The position numbers and the translations under genes were made by a program. From Phallusia mammillata (taxonomy: Eukaryota > Chordata > Ascidiacea > Phlebobranchia > Ascidiidae), in contig QLIY01000012.1 of the NCBI GenBank assembly GCA_003260075.1, positions 188,811 to 252,810 of the forward strand: a DNA stretch of 64,000 nt, given 5' to 3'. Position 1 is the stretch's first letter. Each line of letters begins with the position of its first letter. Below are positions 1-12,912 of the stretch, piece after piece. The notes beneath the pieces are model-generated. The model ran no database searches, was not told the DNA's origin, and saw nothing but the letters and a program-made list of their open reading frames with translations.

Positions 1-197
1 CAAGTCAAAAGAACATTCTAATACGGGCCAAAAATGCCATAGCGGGATAAATTCCACAATCGATAACAACGACCGAAAGTTTTTTTTTTGGTTTACAGGC
101 GATCTGCGTAATATACGCCTTAATAAAATTCACGCCTAAACATATTGATGTTTATACAACACTAATCTTTCAAAAAATAAATGTCTCGCTTTTATAT

Positions 198-3100
198 TTA
201 GCGTTTATGAGCAGTAAAGAATTCTGAAGATGGCAGCAAGTTGAGACCAGCATGGTTTTGCTCCTCTTCGCGTCGGTTGTTCAAACTTTCCCTTGACGAA
301 TCGAGAAAGACAGGAACTCCAAAGCGAGAAAAACGACGAACTTTTCGTGGTAGCATTTGGTTGTCAAAAATAGGACAGAATAACTTGGGATCAGACCGCG
401 ATGGCTGATTTGCCCCTGAAAAGAAGCCACATATTATAAAGCTACATCATACCACGAATGTAGACAGAAAGAAAGCGTAACAAATGAATACAATTAAAAA
501 AATAGCCAACCTGTAATAAACGAAACAATTAATCCGATCACAATCGTGACAAGCACCGCCAAGATAGCATTGTACCAATAAGAGAGGGCATACAACGGAG
601 TAACTTCCTGGGTTTTCGAACTGCCAAAACATGACAAATTCTGATTCATAGCAAGTTACATTTGTTTTTTACAAATCCAAACCTATTTATCTCTTCAAGT
701 TCAACAAACGTCCTATTATAAACGGTCAGGTTAGCACTGGTGCAAAGGAAATCGGTGCTTTTACAACACATTGTTGACAACGGAAGTTCGCGTTGGGTTT
801 CCGGTGATCTACCATAAACTATTGCACCTAAAGCTAACCACAGCGATATTCCGGCTCCAGTGAGCTGTCCAATCGCCGCCCCCTATGCCCAAGTTTAAAA
901 TACAAATAGTTTACTCTTTTGTATACTTTTAACTGTTAGATATGGCACCTTTGTGTTACACCATGGAAAGAACATGCCCAAAATGTAAACACCCATGATT
1001 GCTCCACTTACAGATCCCTTGAGTGAAAGAATCATAGAAAACACTGTTTCGTCCAAAAAGACTATCATGTAGGCCATAAAGGTCGATGCAACACCTAGAA
1101 AAATCACTACAACGAAAATAATATGAGCAACACCTTTGGTTTTTTGGCCCAAAACTTTTCAATAGCAAATTACAGACCTGCTGCCAAGCCAAATCCTTTT
1201 TGAAATTTTTCACCCAAGTTGGGTTGAAAAGGAAGAAGAAAATCTTGAAGCAATTGTGAACTTAAACAGTTAAGTCCTGACGAGACGGTACTAAATAATT
1301 TTTGTCGTTTTGAAAAGGATAAAGCGAAAGAAAATACAAAAACTTTGTTACCTCATAGTACCAGCGTATGCAGCAGCCACAAACAGGCCAGTCATTCCAG
1401 GTAATTCACGAAATACCTTGAGTACTAAATAGGGAAACATTTGATCCTGTTTTGTTATTAAACCAGATCCAAGTGGATCACAACCTTCAAAGTAGGCGTA
1501 AGCCACGCATCCGCTCACAGAGGCAAAAATAGTCAACACAAGCTTCGGAAAAATCGTCGCAACTGCAGCCCTGCTCAGACAACAGAGGAAAAAATGGCTT
1601 AGAGGGTAAATAGGTAAAAATTGAATAGACTAATATCGATAAACTGGTCAACAACTTTTACTCTGCAATCCTAATTATTCGTTTTATCTTCGGTTGTGGC
1701 CCAAGTCGAAAGCATTATTCCTGTATGAAACTAAACTAAGCCATGTTGATGATTTTATACCAGCTCTGTTTAACTGATGTGTGATCATACATTGACTTGT
1801 TCAATTGGTTCAAAACTACCTCCTTGCGTCAGTCACACTTTTGCACGACAGGAACCGCTGACATACGGATTGATTTACACATACGTTTGCCGCTTCCGAA
1901 ACGCTGGATCCGATTATTATTGTCCACATTGTGTCGCGAAGTGTTGGGTTTGGATTAGCCCTGAACAAAAAATCGGTGTTGAGAGCTGCGTAAATTGTGT
2001 AGACAATTTTGTAAACCAAAAATTACTATTGTTGCTTACATACTCGAAGAAGTTTAGCCTCCCACTTCTGTCCAGAGCATTCCAAATAGATTCAAAGCCC
2101 CCTACTGTAACTATTGCCTTTACTAATGCACCGAAAAGACCACAGAACATGACCAAGCACTGAATCACGTCCGTCCAAACAACTGCCTTGACACCGCCCT
2201 TGACAAAACAAGTCAACAAGATTGTTATAGTTCAGCAGAAAAACATTACAGTAATCAAATACATGGAGCAAATTTTACCAGAGTGGTGTAAAATGTACAT
2301 AATCCACTCGTCAACAAGATGATCCAGTGTAAACTGATGGGTGTCACTGCGCTCAATGCAAGAGCCGGTGCGTATATTGTGAAACTCATATAGACTAACT
2401 GCGATGCAAAATAAAATTATTGACTAAATCTCACACTGCGATTTACATTTTGCCATAGCTTAAAAATCAACGCATAGGGGAGATGCGGGACCATTGGGCA
2501 TGAATCCCCCCCCCCTCTCACACTGCGATTTACATTTTGCCATAGCTTAAAAATCAACGCATACCAGGTTCCAAACTTCGCAAGCCGAAACCACTTTTCT
2601 AAGAGTGGGGTGAAACCGCATCTCAAGATACTGCAAGGATTAAGGGAATTTTGATTTTTAGGTAGTAGGCTATACTATTGGTAGTAGCTCTTTATTCAAC
2701 AGACAAGACCAACTGACCTGGTAAAGGGTTTTCACCTGCAGTCTATGAAGCATGGGAATGAAGTAGATACTGGAGATCGCGATGCCTGGTAAAGATGTAA
2801 GGCAAAACCAGATCGCAACAGTCCCATAAAGATAGCTTTCGGTGGGTAATGCTATAACTGTAAGACCTGACACATACGTCAACGATAACGAAATTCCGAC
2901 AGCAATCTGGAAACAAAATCGTCATCAAGTTGCACATTAACTGCAAATTACGCTCCCTGTACTTAACCGGTGACATGTGTCTGCCTCCAAAATAGTAATT
3001 TTCAACGTTCTTGTTGTTGCGATCTCTTACAGCAAAATATATTCCAACTATTCCACAAACCATGAGAGACCCTGCAAGTAATGTAGAAACTCGTATGTTT

Positions 3101-3212
3101 GTACGAGAAAAACTAATAAAACCAAAGTTAAAACATTAATTGCCAGTCTTGACGTACCTCCAAAAACAACTACATCTCCACCTCCAAAGGACAGCTTAGT
3201 TTCGCTTGTCAT
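198..3212 (-). CDS. SLC5 sodium:solute symporter, SMCT-like (gene A)
   Basis: Predicted 615-residue Na+-coupled monocarboxylate-type carrier of the SLC5A8/SLC5A12 class in the plasma membrane. Thirteen coding exons, read on the minus strand: 3158-3212, 2968-3071, 2718-2906, 2565-2630, 2279-2398, 2044-2198, 1820-1960, 1352-1570, 1178-1290, 949-1106, 683-882, 511-620, 198-415. All have consensus splice sites and compatible phases. Visible family marks are GGVKAVVWTDVIQ (exon 6), NQSVCQRFLSCKS (exon 7), and AGTM joined to STVSSGLN across exons 8/9, which is the Ser-rich TM8 segment of the Na2 site in this family. The C-terminal tail carries SDPKLFCP. The start is the first Met before the first membrane segment. 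Intron 4 holds a poly-C join with a repeated flank (2431-2565). Substrate cannot be told from sequence; SLC5A5/A6-like specificity is possible. Confidence 0.9.
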
Positions 3213-5301
3213 GGTATTTTAAATCTCTTGTTTTAATGATAACTACTTTCACAGGTAATACAAACGTAAGATCTGGCAACAGTGCAAAAACAAGTAGTTT
3301 TGCAGAGTCCGTAAATTATGCCAAAGTAAATGCAAGCGTCCTAAACGGTTCAGTTTCTTAATACCAGTGCATATGCTTTATTTTCATCAGAACAAAACGG
3401 GCGAGGACGTTTCAAGCGATTCTTTTAGGACGGTGCTAAAAGCAAAGGTTGGAACTCACGTTGTTGGTTTTTTCATGTGACAACATCAATACACTGTAGT
3501 GAAATATGCTTTTAAACTAGTTATAAATTTTTGTGTTTTTTCAGCTTGTAAAAAGATTTACATTGTGATGTGTAAACCGCAGTGAAAATATCTTTTTACA
3601 GTAAAACAATCGAAACCACAATGAAATTCTTTCAGTTGACAATTGGCTGTGTGTTATAGTTGGCGAATACTCTTCATTAGTTTATGCTTTAAAATTGTTT
3701 TAGTTGTTAAAATGTATATAAACGACACAGTAAAGTATATGAATGTATAAAGCTCTAGTAAAAACTTGACAGGAAACATTGAAAACTGCACACCGGTCGG
3801 TTTTGTAACAATGCTGTTTCCTATCTGCACTTTACGCACATTTTTGCTATACGACACGTGTTGCTACATATGTTCATTAGTTTGTAAGACTTTACAGTCG
3901 ACAGTTTAATTATGAAAACAATATTTAGTTGCGAAAGATCTTAGACATCACGTTAAATACATCTTGACATATATATACTATAGTAAATATTATACATTTT
4001 TTATGTATGAAAACGTTTTTTATTAGTAAATGTACGGTCATATAATGTTTGATCCTGAAAGTTTCCACTGTTGTTAGCCCAGATTCCCGAAATACACCCG
4101 TTCAAACAAGATGTTGTGCTACAATATAGTAAGACAAAAAAGCAGTATAGTAAGACAAAAGTAATGTTAAAAGTTTGGAGGATTTTTGACCATTTGAGTA
4201 GTGCCTAATATTACCCTTTTAACTGCTGAATTCTTTTTTTTAACATTCTGTATTTAGAAATGGTCATGCTTTACAAAGTTTCTAGAAAAATCGGTAAGAT
4301 AGCCCGTAACTTTCTCTGGGAAAGCTGCTGTGTATAAAATTTTCTAAAGTTAAAAAACTTTGATGACCCCCCCCCCCCCGCATGCGGCTCTTCGCCTGGT
4401 TTTATGCGGCTCTTAAGTTGTTGTCTAAGTTTGGGGCCATTGTGTATATTTGGGTTAGTATGTGGCGATCAGGTACAAAAATCGTTGAATTTAAAGTAAA
4501 ACCCCCCCCCCGTCAGCGAATCTAAATTTATTTATAAACCTATATTTGCAAGCACAAACCGACAAATATACTGCTACCCACTACATAGTTTGTGGTCATT
4601 TTCGGTACAGCACATATCAAACTGTACACATAGATCGTAAAATATGCGATTCTGGTTAATCAAATACTCCGGTTATTGGTATTACGTTTACTTGTTTATG
4701 AAATATTCCGTTAATTGAACAATCCGTATAATCGAATATTCCGTTTAATCACATATCCCAGGTAATATATCACTAAAAATATAATCGTTTGCCACATTAT
4801 AATTATGTAAAAATTCAAACAAATATTAAAAGAGGCAAAATTTTCGTTCGCTATAGATTTTCACGCAAACACATTTTTATGCTTATTAGTTTATAATCCC
4901 ATGTACAAAATTTGTGTATTGTAATATATGCCCCCCCCCCGGCAAAATTTTCGTTCGCTATAGATTTTCACGCAAACACATTTTTATGTATTAGTTTATA
5001 ATCCCATGTTCAAAATTTGTGTATTGTAATATATAGTATTAACGACCAAATTTGGAACAAAAACTCGTACTTCCTGTGATGTATGTACTTATCGCTAGAT
5101 GTCGTCCCTAAGTTATTACGTCATGTTTCGTATATAAGCGTGTACCGCGTCTTAAACGTGGCAGTCAATACAGGTAACCGCTTAAAGGTGTGTGCGTTCA
5201 TGACACTTCCTTGTTTTAGTCTTTGTGCAGTCGGATTATACTCCTTGTATTTGAAGTTAAAGAATAAACATCTATTACAACGCAAAAATAATCAGTGAGA
5301 A
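3213..5301. other. Intergenic region between divergent SLC5 genes A and B
   Basis: No credible ORF. It must hold the promoters of both head-to-head transporter genes. Poly-C tracts at 4367-4379, 4502-4511 and 4931-4940 look like assembly joins: 4834-4929 is repeated almost exactly at 4941-5034 either side of the last tract. I saw no recognisable regulatory motif that I could defend. Confidence 0.6.
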
Positions 5302-8300
5302 ATGAACAACGAGACCAAAGAATATTTTGGGCTTGGGGACATGCTCGTCTTTGCAGGTGAATACCTTGTTTAGCCTTGTAACCTGTTGATAAACTTTCCA
5401 TCGACGATTTTTTCAAATATTTTTAGGAAGCTTGTTTATTGCCGTGATTGTTGGTTTGTATTTTGCTGTTAAGGATCGAAAGGAGAACAATATTGCAAAC
5501 TACTTCTTTGGAGGAAAAAAAATTTCACCGGTGTGTTTTCCTTGTGTAGAAAAGATTTTAAACGTCTGTACTCGACAAACAATAACTTACAGGTAATGCT
5601 GGGATTGTCGTTATCCGTGTCTTATATATCGGCCATTACCGTCATTGCCTATCCAACTGAAAGTTACTGGTACGGCACCGTGTGTTTCTGGTACGCCGTT
5701 GCACCTTTGGCTAGCACTGCAATTGCATGCGTGTATTTCATCCCACTAATTCACAGGTTGCAGCTAAACACATTATATCAGGTATGTGGTACAAACACTA
5801 ACTAAGGGTTATTAAAAGTATTAAGATAGGGCCACGAAATGAAAACTGTAAAACCGACGAATTTGACAACTGACCCATTAGTATGTCAGTATTTTTTAAA
5901 CCAAGTGCGGCCCATTTTGCCGTGAAATTTCAAGTGCATCTCTCTCAATAAAGTTTCCTTAGCCACCAGATTAAAGTTAAACAATCATTAATTTAATGTT
6001 TTTGGTGTTTTGCTAAAAGTGCCGCAAGCTCAAAGCTGACCTTGCAAAATCTTAACGTTTTTACTCTATCTTAGTATCTGGAGATGAGATTTCATCCCTC
6101 TTTTCGAAAACTTGTGTCAGGTTGTGAAATATTTTCACTGGTAAGTTTGTGTTATGAAAATGCTTGCAAAGCGTTTTAAATCACTGCAGCCATTTATTTG
6201 TATAGCTCGTCTACATGAGTTTAACATTATATGTTCCGGCCCTTGCATTGAGCGCTGTCTCCCCAATCAACATATACTGGAGTATTTTGCTGACAAGTGG
6301 TGTCTGCACGCTTTACACAACCATGGTTAGTTAGTATGGGTAAATGCATTTTTTGTTGTTGAATTAATAGCAATTGCGATGTAGGGTGGAATGAAGGCGG
6401 TTGTTTGGACAGATGTTATTCAATGTGGAATTATTTTTTGTGGAACACTTGCCGCTCTCATCAAGGCCACAACTGACATGGGAGGCATCAAAAACGTTTG
6501 GAGCGCTTTGCAACGTGGCGAAAGAAACAATATTTTTACGTGAGTCGCTTTTTTTATTTCCCGTAAAAGACAGGTCATTGCAACAACAGTACACAAAGAT
6601 CATATGATGAGTATGTTTTGCGAGTTTAATAACAATGTTGTATCGAATAATAACTTGTAGTCTATTGGGTTTTAAGATTAAATTTACCCCACGTTTTGCT
6701 AACAAACTAATCCTACAAAACTGTTGCAAATTAGAGTCGGATATTTAAAGGCACATTAACGGTTCGTTGCTTGTTCGTTGTGTAAACAAGAGTGAAATTG
6801 TGAAAACAATATAAAGAGCATTTGGCATTCCCCATGGTGGGCCAGAAATTTAGCATTAATGCAACGCTTTCTTTTGCGTGTCCCCCTTTTTTACGCAAGC
6901 GTTACACAATGTGGCTTACACCAAGCGAACGACAATTCGTTTCTAATTGTTTGGTCAAATCCGTTTTTTTCTGCGTATAAAAAACGAAAACATATAAAGC
7001 GCCAATCGCACTACAATGAGCAATGAAGTTACATACCGACTGTTTGGCCACAGGGGTCTTGGCATTAAATGATGATTTAAAAGCCGAACGAATCCTGCAC
7101 AACATATGACATATACAGGTTTAGAACAAAACTTCACATTATACGACAAAGCCAAACTTATCAGCAAAATAATTCACAGATGAAGCGTAATCGATTTCTG
7201 CAATTTATTCCTAATATCTAGCTGGTAATTAAAAGTTTCAGTATTTATATTGATGGCTTCAATTCAAATTATACCTGTCAAAAGTTCACAAGCGCACACC
7301 ACGAGGCAAGTTGGTGAAAAGATCGCAACATACCCAGTAAGCAGGCAATTTACGTCACGCAATGGAACACAAATTGTCACGTAATGGAACACTAACTGTT
7401 ATGTCACAGGACGATTGGTATCAATTTGCTGGACGAAGTTATGTTCACAACAGTTGATAAAAACGACGTAACAATTAAGTTTAAATTTGACACCGATAGA
7501 GAAATTTATGCTTCTGTAATGGAAATGTGAAGCGATAATGTTTTTTTTTTCAATAGAAGTGATACATTATGATACTTTGTGATTAGATTTGATCCGGACC
7601 CAACTATTCGCACAACATTTTGGACCATCATGGTTGGTGCAAGTGTAAATCACATATTGAACACATGTACGAACCAACCTGTATACCAACGTTACCTTTC
7701 TTGCAAATCTGTCAAAGATGCCCGAATGTAAGTTTCATTTTTTTATTTTAGAGAACAATGTGGCAAATGTAAATGTGATTTGGTCTACAACATAGGTGGG
7801 CAACCTTTTTGCATGCGCGGGCCAAAAAGTAGTGATATATTGCGGCGGCGTGCCGCAACGATGATCATGCAACAACATAGTAGTGCTACGCAAAGTCAAA
7901 CACACAATGATTTTGTCTTTGTACGTAACAATTCCTATTTTTAGTAACAAACTAATAACTATGAACGTGTAATGTAACAACACTTTGGCATAAAAATGGG
8001 CTTTGACACATACATTCCGTCCTGCCGATCAAAATAAAATACGTGTCGCGGGCCGCTCCAAAGTTGCTGTAGGTTGCCCACCCCTGGTCTACAACGTCAA
8101 AATTACAAAAATACTCATTACCTAATAAACACAAACCCAGTGAATCAAAGGTTCTTTGATTAACCCAATGACTTTGTATCAAACTGTTATTTTATTGTAA
8201 CAACAGAGCGGCTGTTTCCTCTTTGTTTCCGAAAATGGTCATAGGTCTGATTGCCGCAGCAAGTGGTTGTGTGGCTTACGCTTACTTTGAAGGCTGTGAT

Positions 8301-9565
8301 CCACTGGAAGCTGGTTTTATAACCAAAAACGACCAAATGTTTCCCTATCTAGTCATGAAGGTGTTTCGTCAAGTACCTGGAATGGCTGGTTTGTTTGTGG
8401 CTGCGGCATACGCTGGTACTATGAGGTAAATCTCCCCTAATCTGCTTTTTGGAATTGCTGCATAATCTAATACTCGTGGTGTTATTCAGCACAATTTCGT
8501 CGGGGTTAAATTCTGCAAGTGTTCAGTTGCTTGAAGATTTTTTTATTCCATTTCGGTCCAATGTCAGCAACAAAGCTAAGATGTACTTTAGCAAATGTGC
8601 AGGTGATAATAATTCATTAACTGTTTTCCTCACGTTGACTTGTTATAAAAATGTGTCTATCTAAAGTGTTTTTTCTCGGATTGCTTGTCACCGGAATCGC
8701 TTTTCTATCCACGTTGTTGCATGGGACAGTTGTTTCGATTTTGACTTCTATAAAGGGAGCTTTGGCTGGGACTATTTTAGGTGTTTACACGTTGGGCATG
8801 TTGTTTCCTTGGTGCAACACAAAGGCAAGTTCGGTGTTTTGTTATTTTACTATTGGTAAACACGTGTCTTTTTCTAAATGTTTTTAGGGCGCTTTTGCTG
8901 GACATATTGTCGGAACCCTTGTTTCACTTTGGATAGCATTAGGTGGGATGTTTTACGGAAAATCGCAGGAAAGCCAACGAAAACTTCCTGCGTCCATAGA
9001 AAATTGCTCACTTACACCAAATTCTTACGGTTGGATAAATGTAACAACTTCCAATACCCCCACTTTAAATCAATGGAACACCACGAGGTTGGTGCATGTG
9101 GTACCTTAAAATCTACAACATTTTTGTATAAACTCCTAATGCATTTTTTCCCTAAAGCGCGTTAGTTCAAGAAGAATATTACAGCCCCTTTTATGCTCTT
9201 TCGTTCTGGTACAACGCTCTCATTGCTGTTCTGGTTACTGTCGTATGTGGATTAACCGTCTCCTTTTTAACAGGTACAAAAGTTATTTTGTGCATCTCAG
9301 ATCATGTACGTGGCACACTGTTTACAACTTTTAGTGAGACGTTGTTTCTTTAAAAGGTCCGAATAACCCAGCCGAGAGCGACCCCAGACTATTTTGTCCA
9401 ATTATCGACAACCATCGGCTACCTGAACGCGTGAGACATTTTTTCCGTTTCGGAGTTCCAGAAATAAGGAAAGAAATATTAAACACTAAAGTGAAGAAGA
9501 GACAATTTGAAGTCACCTTTCAAGAAAATAGCAGTGAGGAAAACGGGATTCAACCACTTCTATAA
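5302..9565 (+). CDS. SLC5 sodium:solute symporter, SMCT-like (gene B)
   Basis: The most intact member of the cluster; predicted 614 residues. Coding exons: 5302-5356, 5427-5530, 5593-5781, 6075-6140, 6206-6325, 6385-6539, 7587-7727, 8207-8425, 8490-8602, 8667-8824, 8888-9087, 9158-9273, 9357-9565. Every junction keeps frame. Motifs are GGMKAVVWTDVIQ in exon 6, NQPVYQRYLSCKS in exon 7 and AGTM/STISSGLN at about residues 346-357 (TM8, Na2-site serines in SLC5). The C-terminal cytosolic tail has SDPRLFCP. The exon 10 donor is GC (gcaagt), not GT. Intron 7 carries a 296-bp hAT-like element. An AATAAA at 9584-9589 lies 18 bases past the stop. The family moves short monocarboxylates with Na+; the exact substrate is not determinable here. 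Confidence 0.93.
7791..8086. mobile_element. Non-autonomous hAT-type MITE in intron 7 of gene B
   Basis: Terminal inverted repeats: left CATAGGTGGGCAACC, and right end GGTTGCCCACCCCTG as its near-perfect inverse. They are flanked by identical 8-bp target duplications GTCTACAA at 7783-7790 and 8087-8094. Sub-terminal GCGGGCC motifs occur at both ends. An 8-bp duplication and CAGGGGTG-type ends are hAT hallmarks. There is no transposase, so it was mobilised in trans. Confidence 0.9.
8666..8888 (+). other. GC-AG intron 10 of gene B
   Basis: Exon 10 ends ACAAAG followed by gcaagt, and the next exon starts after tttttag at 8888. Translation across this join gives NTKGAFAGH, matching paralogues. 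The equivalent intron in gene E also uses GC (gcgagt), while genes A and C2 use GT at this position. Confidence 0.8.
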
Positions 9566-10173
9566 AGAGCAAAAACACCAGTGAATAAACATTTTGTAAC
9601 ATTGTACTTCCCACAGGATATTCATTAATAAAACAACTTAAGAGGTTCTTCACCTTTTCTCTTTCGTTATCAAAGATTAAGGCTGAATGATAGATTAAAG
9701 GCGAAACCCTTTCAAAGATTAAACAAAGCCGAATGTTTCATAACGTACTAAATTCCAAAACTCCATCAGTTGCAAAAAATAACATCCATATGATACACAT
9801 TACATTCTACCATTGCAGCAAAGTTGGGTTTCTTTGCCACAATCACATCAGAGAACTTTAAATCGTACAAATATTAAAAACATTGTCTTGTAATTGCTGG
9901 GCATAAAGTTTGAAATTGGAGCTAGGAAATAATATCTAAATATATTTAGAAGAACCGGTAGAATGCCAAAATCGGCATGAATACAAAACAGTTTTAAACT
10001 GAACCTAAATTCTATAGTACAGCCTGACCGATACAATGAAACACATTGCAGTCATAATAGTATTCTCTCCTTAGGCAAGTTAAAGCCTGTTGGATTTAAA
10101 AAATAACAAACTGAATTGTTACCAGTTTTTTTTCAAGACATGTTTTTGGTCGGCAACCGTTTTTGTTGGCATT
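9566..10173. other. Intergenic region between convergent genes B and C1
   Basis: 3' flanks of two convergent transporter genes; no ORF of note. The stretch from 9861 to about 10112 recurs nearly exactly at 12667-12911 and, more diverged, at 11011-11420. It therefore serves as a 3'-flank marker for the C1/C2 tandem unit. Confidence 0.6.
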
Positions 10174-10858
10174 TTATTGTCCAAGACATGATTCATTTAC
10201 ATCATCGTCCTTATTAGATATTGAACGTTTGACTTTTCTCGAAGAATAACTGCCTGGATAGGGTTTTTCGTCTTCCATTAATGGCACACCAAAGCGAAAA
10301 AACGTCCTGACATTCTTTGGCAATCTGGGATTATCAATAATGGGACAAAATAACCTCGGGTCGGCATTTGCAGGATTGCTTCGACCTAAAAACAAACACA
10401 AACCATAATCTAACAGCATCTTACTATGTTATCCATAAAACAGGTAAGTATATTAAATGAAACGCAAATGAAGTACAAAACTATAACTGTTACTCAATAC
10501 GTGCAATACATTCAGTATTTTTAGGTGCACTAAATGACAATTAAACAGCTTTAGGAAAACAACAAAGCACTTACGATTCATCTTGGGTACTCACCAGTCA
10601 AAAACGAAAAAATCATTCCTGTAACAACAGTCGTAAGGCATCCAATTCCACATGTGTACCACATAGAAACCGCGTATATTGAGCTGGATTCGGTATCGAT
10701 GTCGTCCATGCTACGTCGCAGTGTACAAAAATCTTTTCAATATAAATTACCAAAAACACAAAAACATGCTTCAAGCTCTTTCCTACCTAATTGATGAAAA
10801 TTCCAAAGTTGTACCAACAGTCGTGAAATTTTCAATTCTAAGTTGATTGCTTGTTAAA
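10174..10858 (-). CDS. 3' exons 11-13 of SLC5 paralogue C1 (split by assembly)
   Basis: Last coding exon 10174-10385, exon 12 at 10595-10710 and the 3' part of exon 11 at 10787-10858. Exon 11 is cut by a poly-C tract at 10859-10868, and its other part reappears at 12547-12599. Exon 12 encodes one membrane segment (WYTCGIGCLTTVVTGM) and exon 13 the cytosolic tail with ADPRLFCP. The encoded tail differs at several positions from the copy at 11457-11668, so these look like the ends of two paralogues rather than a simple duplicate read. By position this end belongs with the 5' half at 12913-14479. Alleles of one gene remain possible. Confidence 0.75.
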
Positions 10859-10868
10859 CCCCCCCCCC

Positions 10869-10916
10869 TTATACTTTCGGGTTCGGGCTCAGATTTTGGG
10901 CCCGCTTGCAACTCTG
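10869..10916. mobile_element. Right end of the split hAT-type element
   Basis: TTCGGGTTCGGGC followed by GGGCCCGCTTGCAACTCTG, the inverse of the left end at 17088. The 8-bp duplication GACCAATA follows at 10917-10924. The flank beyond it matches the apparently empty site near 21830. Confidence 0.8.
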
Positions 10917-11456
10917 GACCAATATACAAATCAATTTCATTCTGGTGTGTCTACATCAACAAAAAAAACGGTATAGTAGCATTTACCCCAAAACTACTGC
11001 TAGGTGTTTGACAAACATCGAATAAATATTAAAAGCGTTGTCTTGTGATTGCTTTACACAAAGTTTGAATATGAAAGCTAGAAAATAATATCTAATAGAA
11101 TGCCAATAACCGCATGAAAACAATTAGTTTTCGCCTAATTTGAAACGAAAGTATAGACTTTGATCTAAACAACTCGTAAACCCATGTTGTGTCGCTTCGC
11201 ATAATTTACTCCGGAAGTCGTTTACCTGCTGGTCAACACGATCAGACCAGAATGGCTCAATTAAAAAACTTGTTCTACGGCTTTTCAAGCTAAACTGTCT
11301 GGTCACCCCTGGCCAATATGACGAAACACGTGGCGGCCATTGCAGTATTCTCTTCTTAGGCAAGTCTAAGCCTGATAAATTTGAAAAACAACAAACTGTA
11401 TTGTTACCAAACTTTTCAAGACATATTTTTGGTCGGCAAACGTTTTTGTTGGCATT

Positions 11457-12491
11457 TTATTTTTTAAGACATGATTCATTTACATCATCGTCCTTATTAG
11501 ACATTGAACGTTTGACATTTCCCAAAGAATAACTGCCTGGTTTGAGGTTTTTGTCCTCCATTAGTGGAACACCGAAGCGAAAAAACGTTCTTACATTCTT
11601 TGGCAATCTGGGATTTTCAATAGTAGGACAAAATAACCTCGGGTCGGCATTTGCAGGATTGCTTCGACCTAAAAACAAACACAAACCATAGTCTAACAGC
11701 ATCTTACTATTTTATCCATGAAACAGGTAAGTATAATAAATGAAACGCTAATGAAGTACAAAACTATAACTGTTACTCAATACGTGCACTACATTCAGCA
11801 TTTTTAGGTGCACTAAATGACAAATAAAAAGCTTTAGGAAAACAACAAAGCACTTACGATTCATCTTGGGTACTTACCAGTCAAAAACGAAAAAATCATT
11901 CCTGTAACAACAGTCGTAAGGCATCCAATTCCACATGTGTACCACATAGAAACCGCGTATATTGAGCTGGATTCGGTATCGATGTCGTCCATGCTACGTC
12001 GCAGTGTATAGAAATCTTTTCAATATAAATTACCAAAAACACACAAACATGCTTCAAACTCATTCCTACCTAATTGATGAAAATTCCAAAGTTGTACCAA
12101 CAGTCGTAAAATTTTCAACTCTAAGTTGATTGCTTGTTAAGTTGCATAGACGCGTGGAAACGGGAAGCAAACGATCCATTTTGGGCGACTTGGGATAAAA
12201 TATTCCACCAACAGCAATCCACATGGACACTGCAGTTCCTATCAACTGTCCTGCTATGACACCCTTATAACACCATGTCGCTTAGTGCTAATTAAATAAC
12301 ACAAAAATTAAATATAACCATCTAAACAGGTACCTTTGTGTTGCACCACGGTAAAAAAATGCCAAGAGTGTAAACTCCTAATATTGCTCCACTCAACGCC
12401 CCCTTCAGTGGGGTCAAAACTGACATGACCGTAGCATCGAGAAAAGACGTTACGTAAGCCATGACTGTGACAACCACACCAAGAACCAATG
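11457..12491 (-). CDS. 3' exons 10-13 of SLC5 paralogue C2 (misplaced block)
   Basis: Exon 13 at 11457-11668, exon 12 at 11878-11993, exon 11 at 12070-12263 and exon 10 at 12334-12491. All are in frame and equal or near-equal in length to genes A, B and E. Exon 10 encodes GALSGAILGVYTLG and ends PWCNTK with a normal GT donor. The block sits between poly-C tracts at 10859-10868 and 12537-12546 and interrupts exon 11 of C1. Its left flank continues a hAT element whose other end is at 17088. I infer it is the 3' end of the gene whose 5' exons lie at 18520-19521. Confidence 0.75.
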
Positions 12492-12546
12492 CTGTAAACC
12501 AACACATTTGTAAATGGATGAGCAAGGTAGTGACGTCCCCCCCCCC

Positions 12547-12599
12547 ACAGCAATCCACATGGACACTGCAGTTCCTATCAACTGTCCTGCTATGGCACC
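12547..12599 (-). CDS. 5' part of exon 11 of SLC5 paralogue C1
   Basis: Homologous to 12214-12263, and nearly identical to it, directly after a poly-C tract. Joined with 10787-10858 it gives 125 of the expected 194 bases of exon 11, so about 69 bases are missing at the join. It reads GAIAGQLIGT in the coding direction, like gene A's GAAIGQLTGA. Confidence 0.7.
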
Positions 12600-12666
12600 C
12601 TTACAACACCATGTCTCTTAGTGCAAATTAAATAACACAAAAAAGAACACAACCACCCCCCCCCCC

Positions 12667-12911
12667 AATCGTACAAATATTAAAAACATTGTCTTGTAAT
12701 TGCTGGGCATAAAGCTGAAATTGGAGCTAGGAAATAATATCTAAATAGAATGCCAAAATCGGCATGAATACAAAACAGTTTTAAACTGAAGCTAAATTCT
12801 ATAGTACAGCCTGACCAATACAATGAAACACATTGCAGTCATAATAGTATTCTCTCCTTATGCAAGTTAAAGCCTGTTGGATTTAAAAAATAACAAACTG
12901 AATTGTTACCA
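12667..12911. repeat. Copy of the 3' flank 9861-10112
   Basis: Nearly identical to the sequence downstream of C1. It is bracketed by a poly-C tract (12656-12666) on the left and a single N (12912) on the right. It sits where exons 8-10 of C1 should be, so it is best read as a misjoined fragment, not a real intron. Confidence 0.75.
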
Positions 12912-12912
12912 N

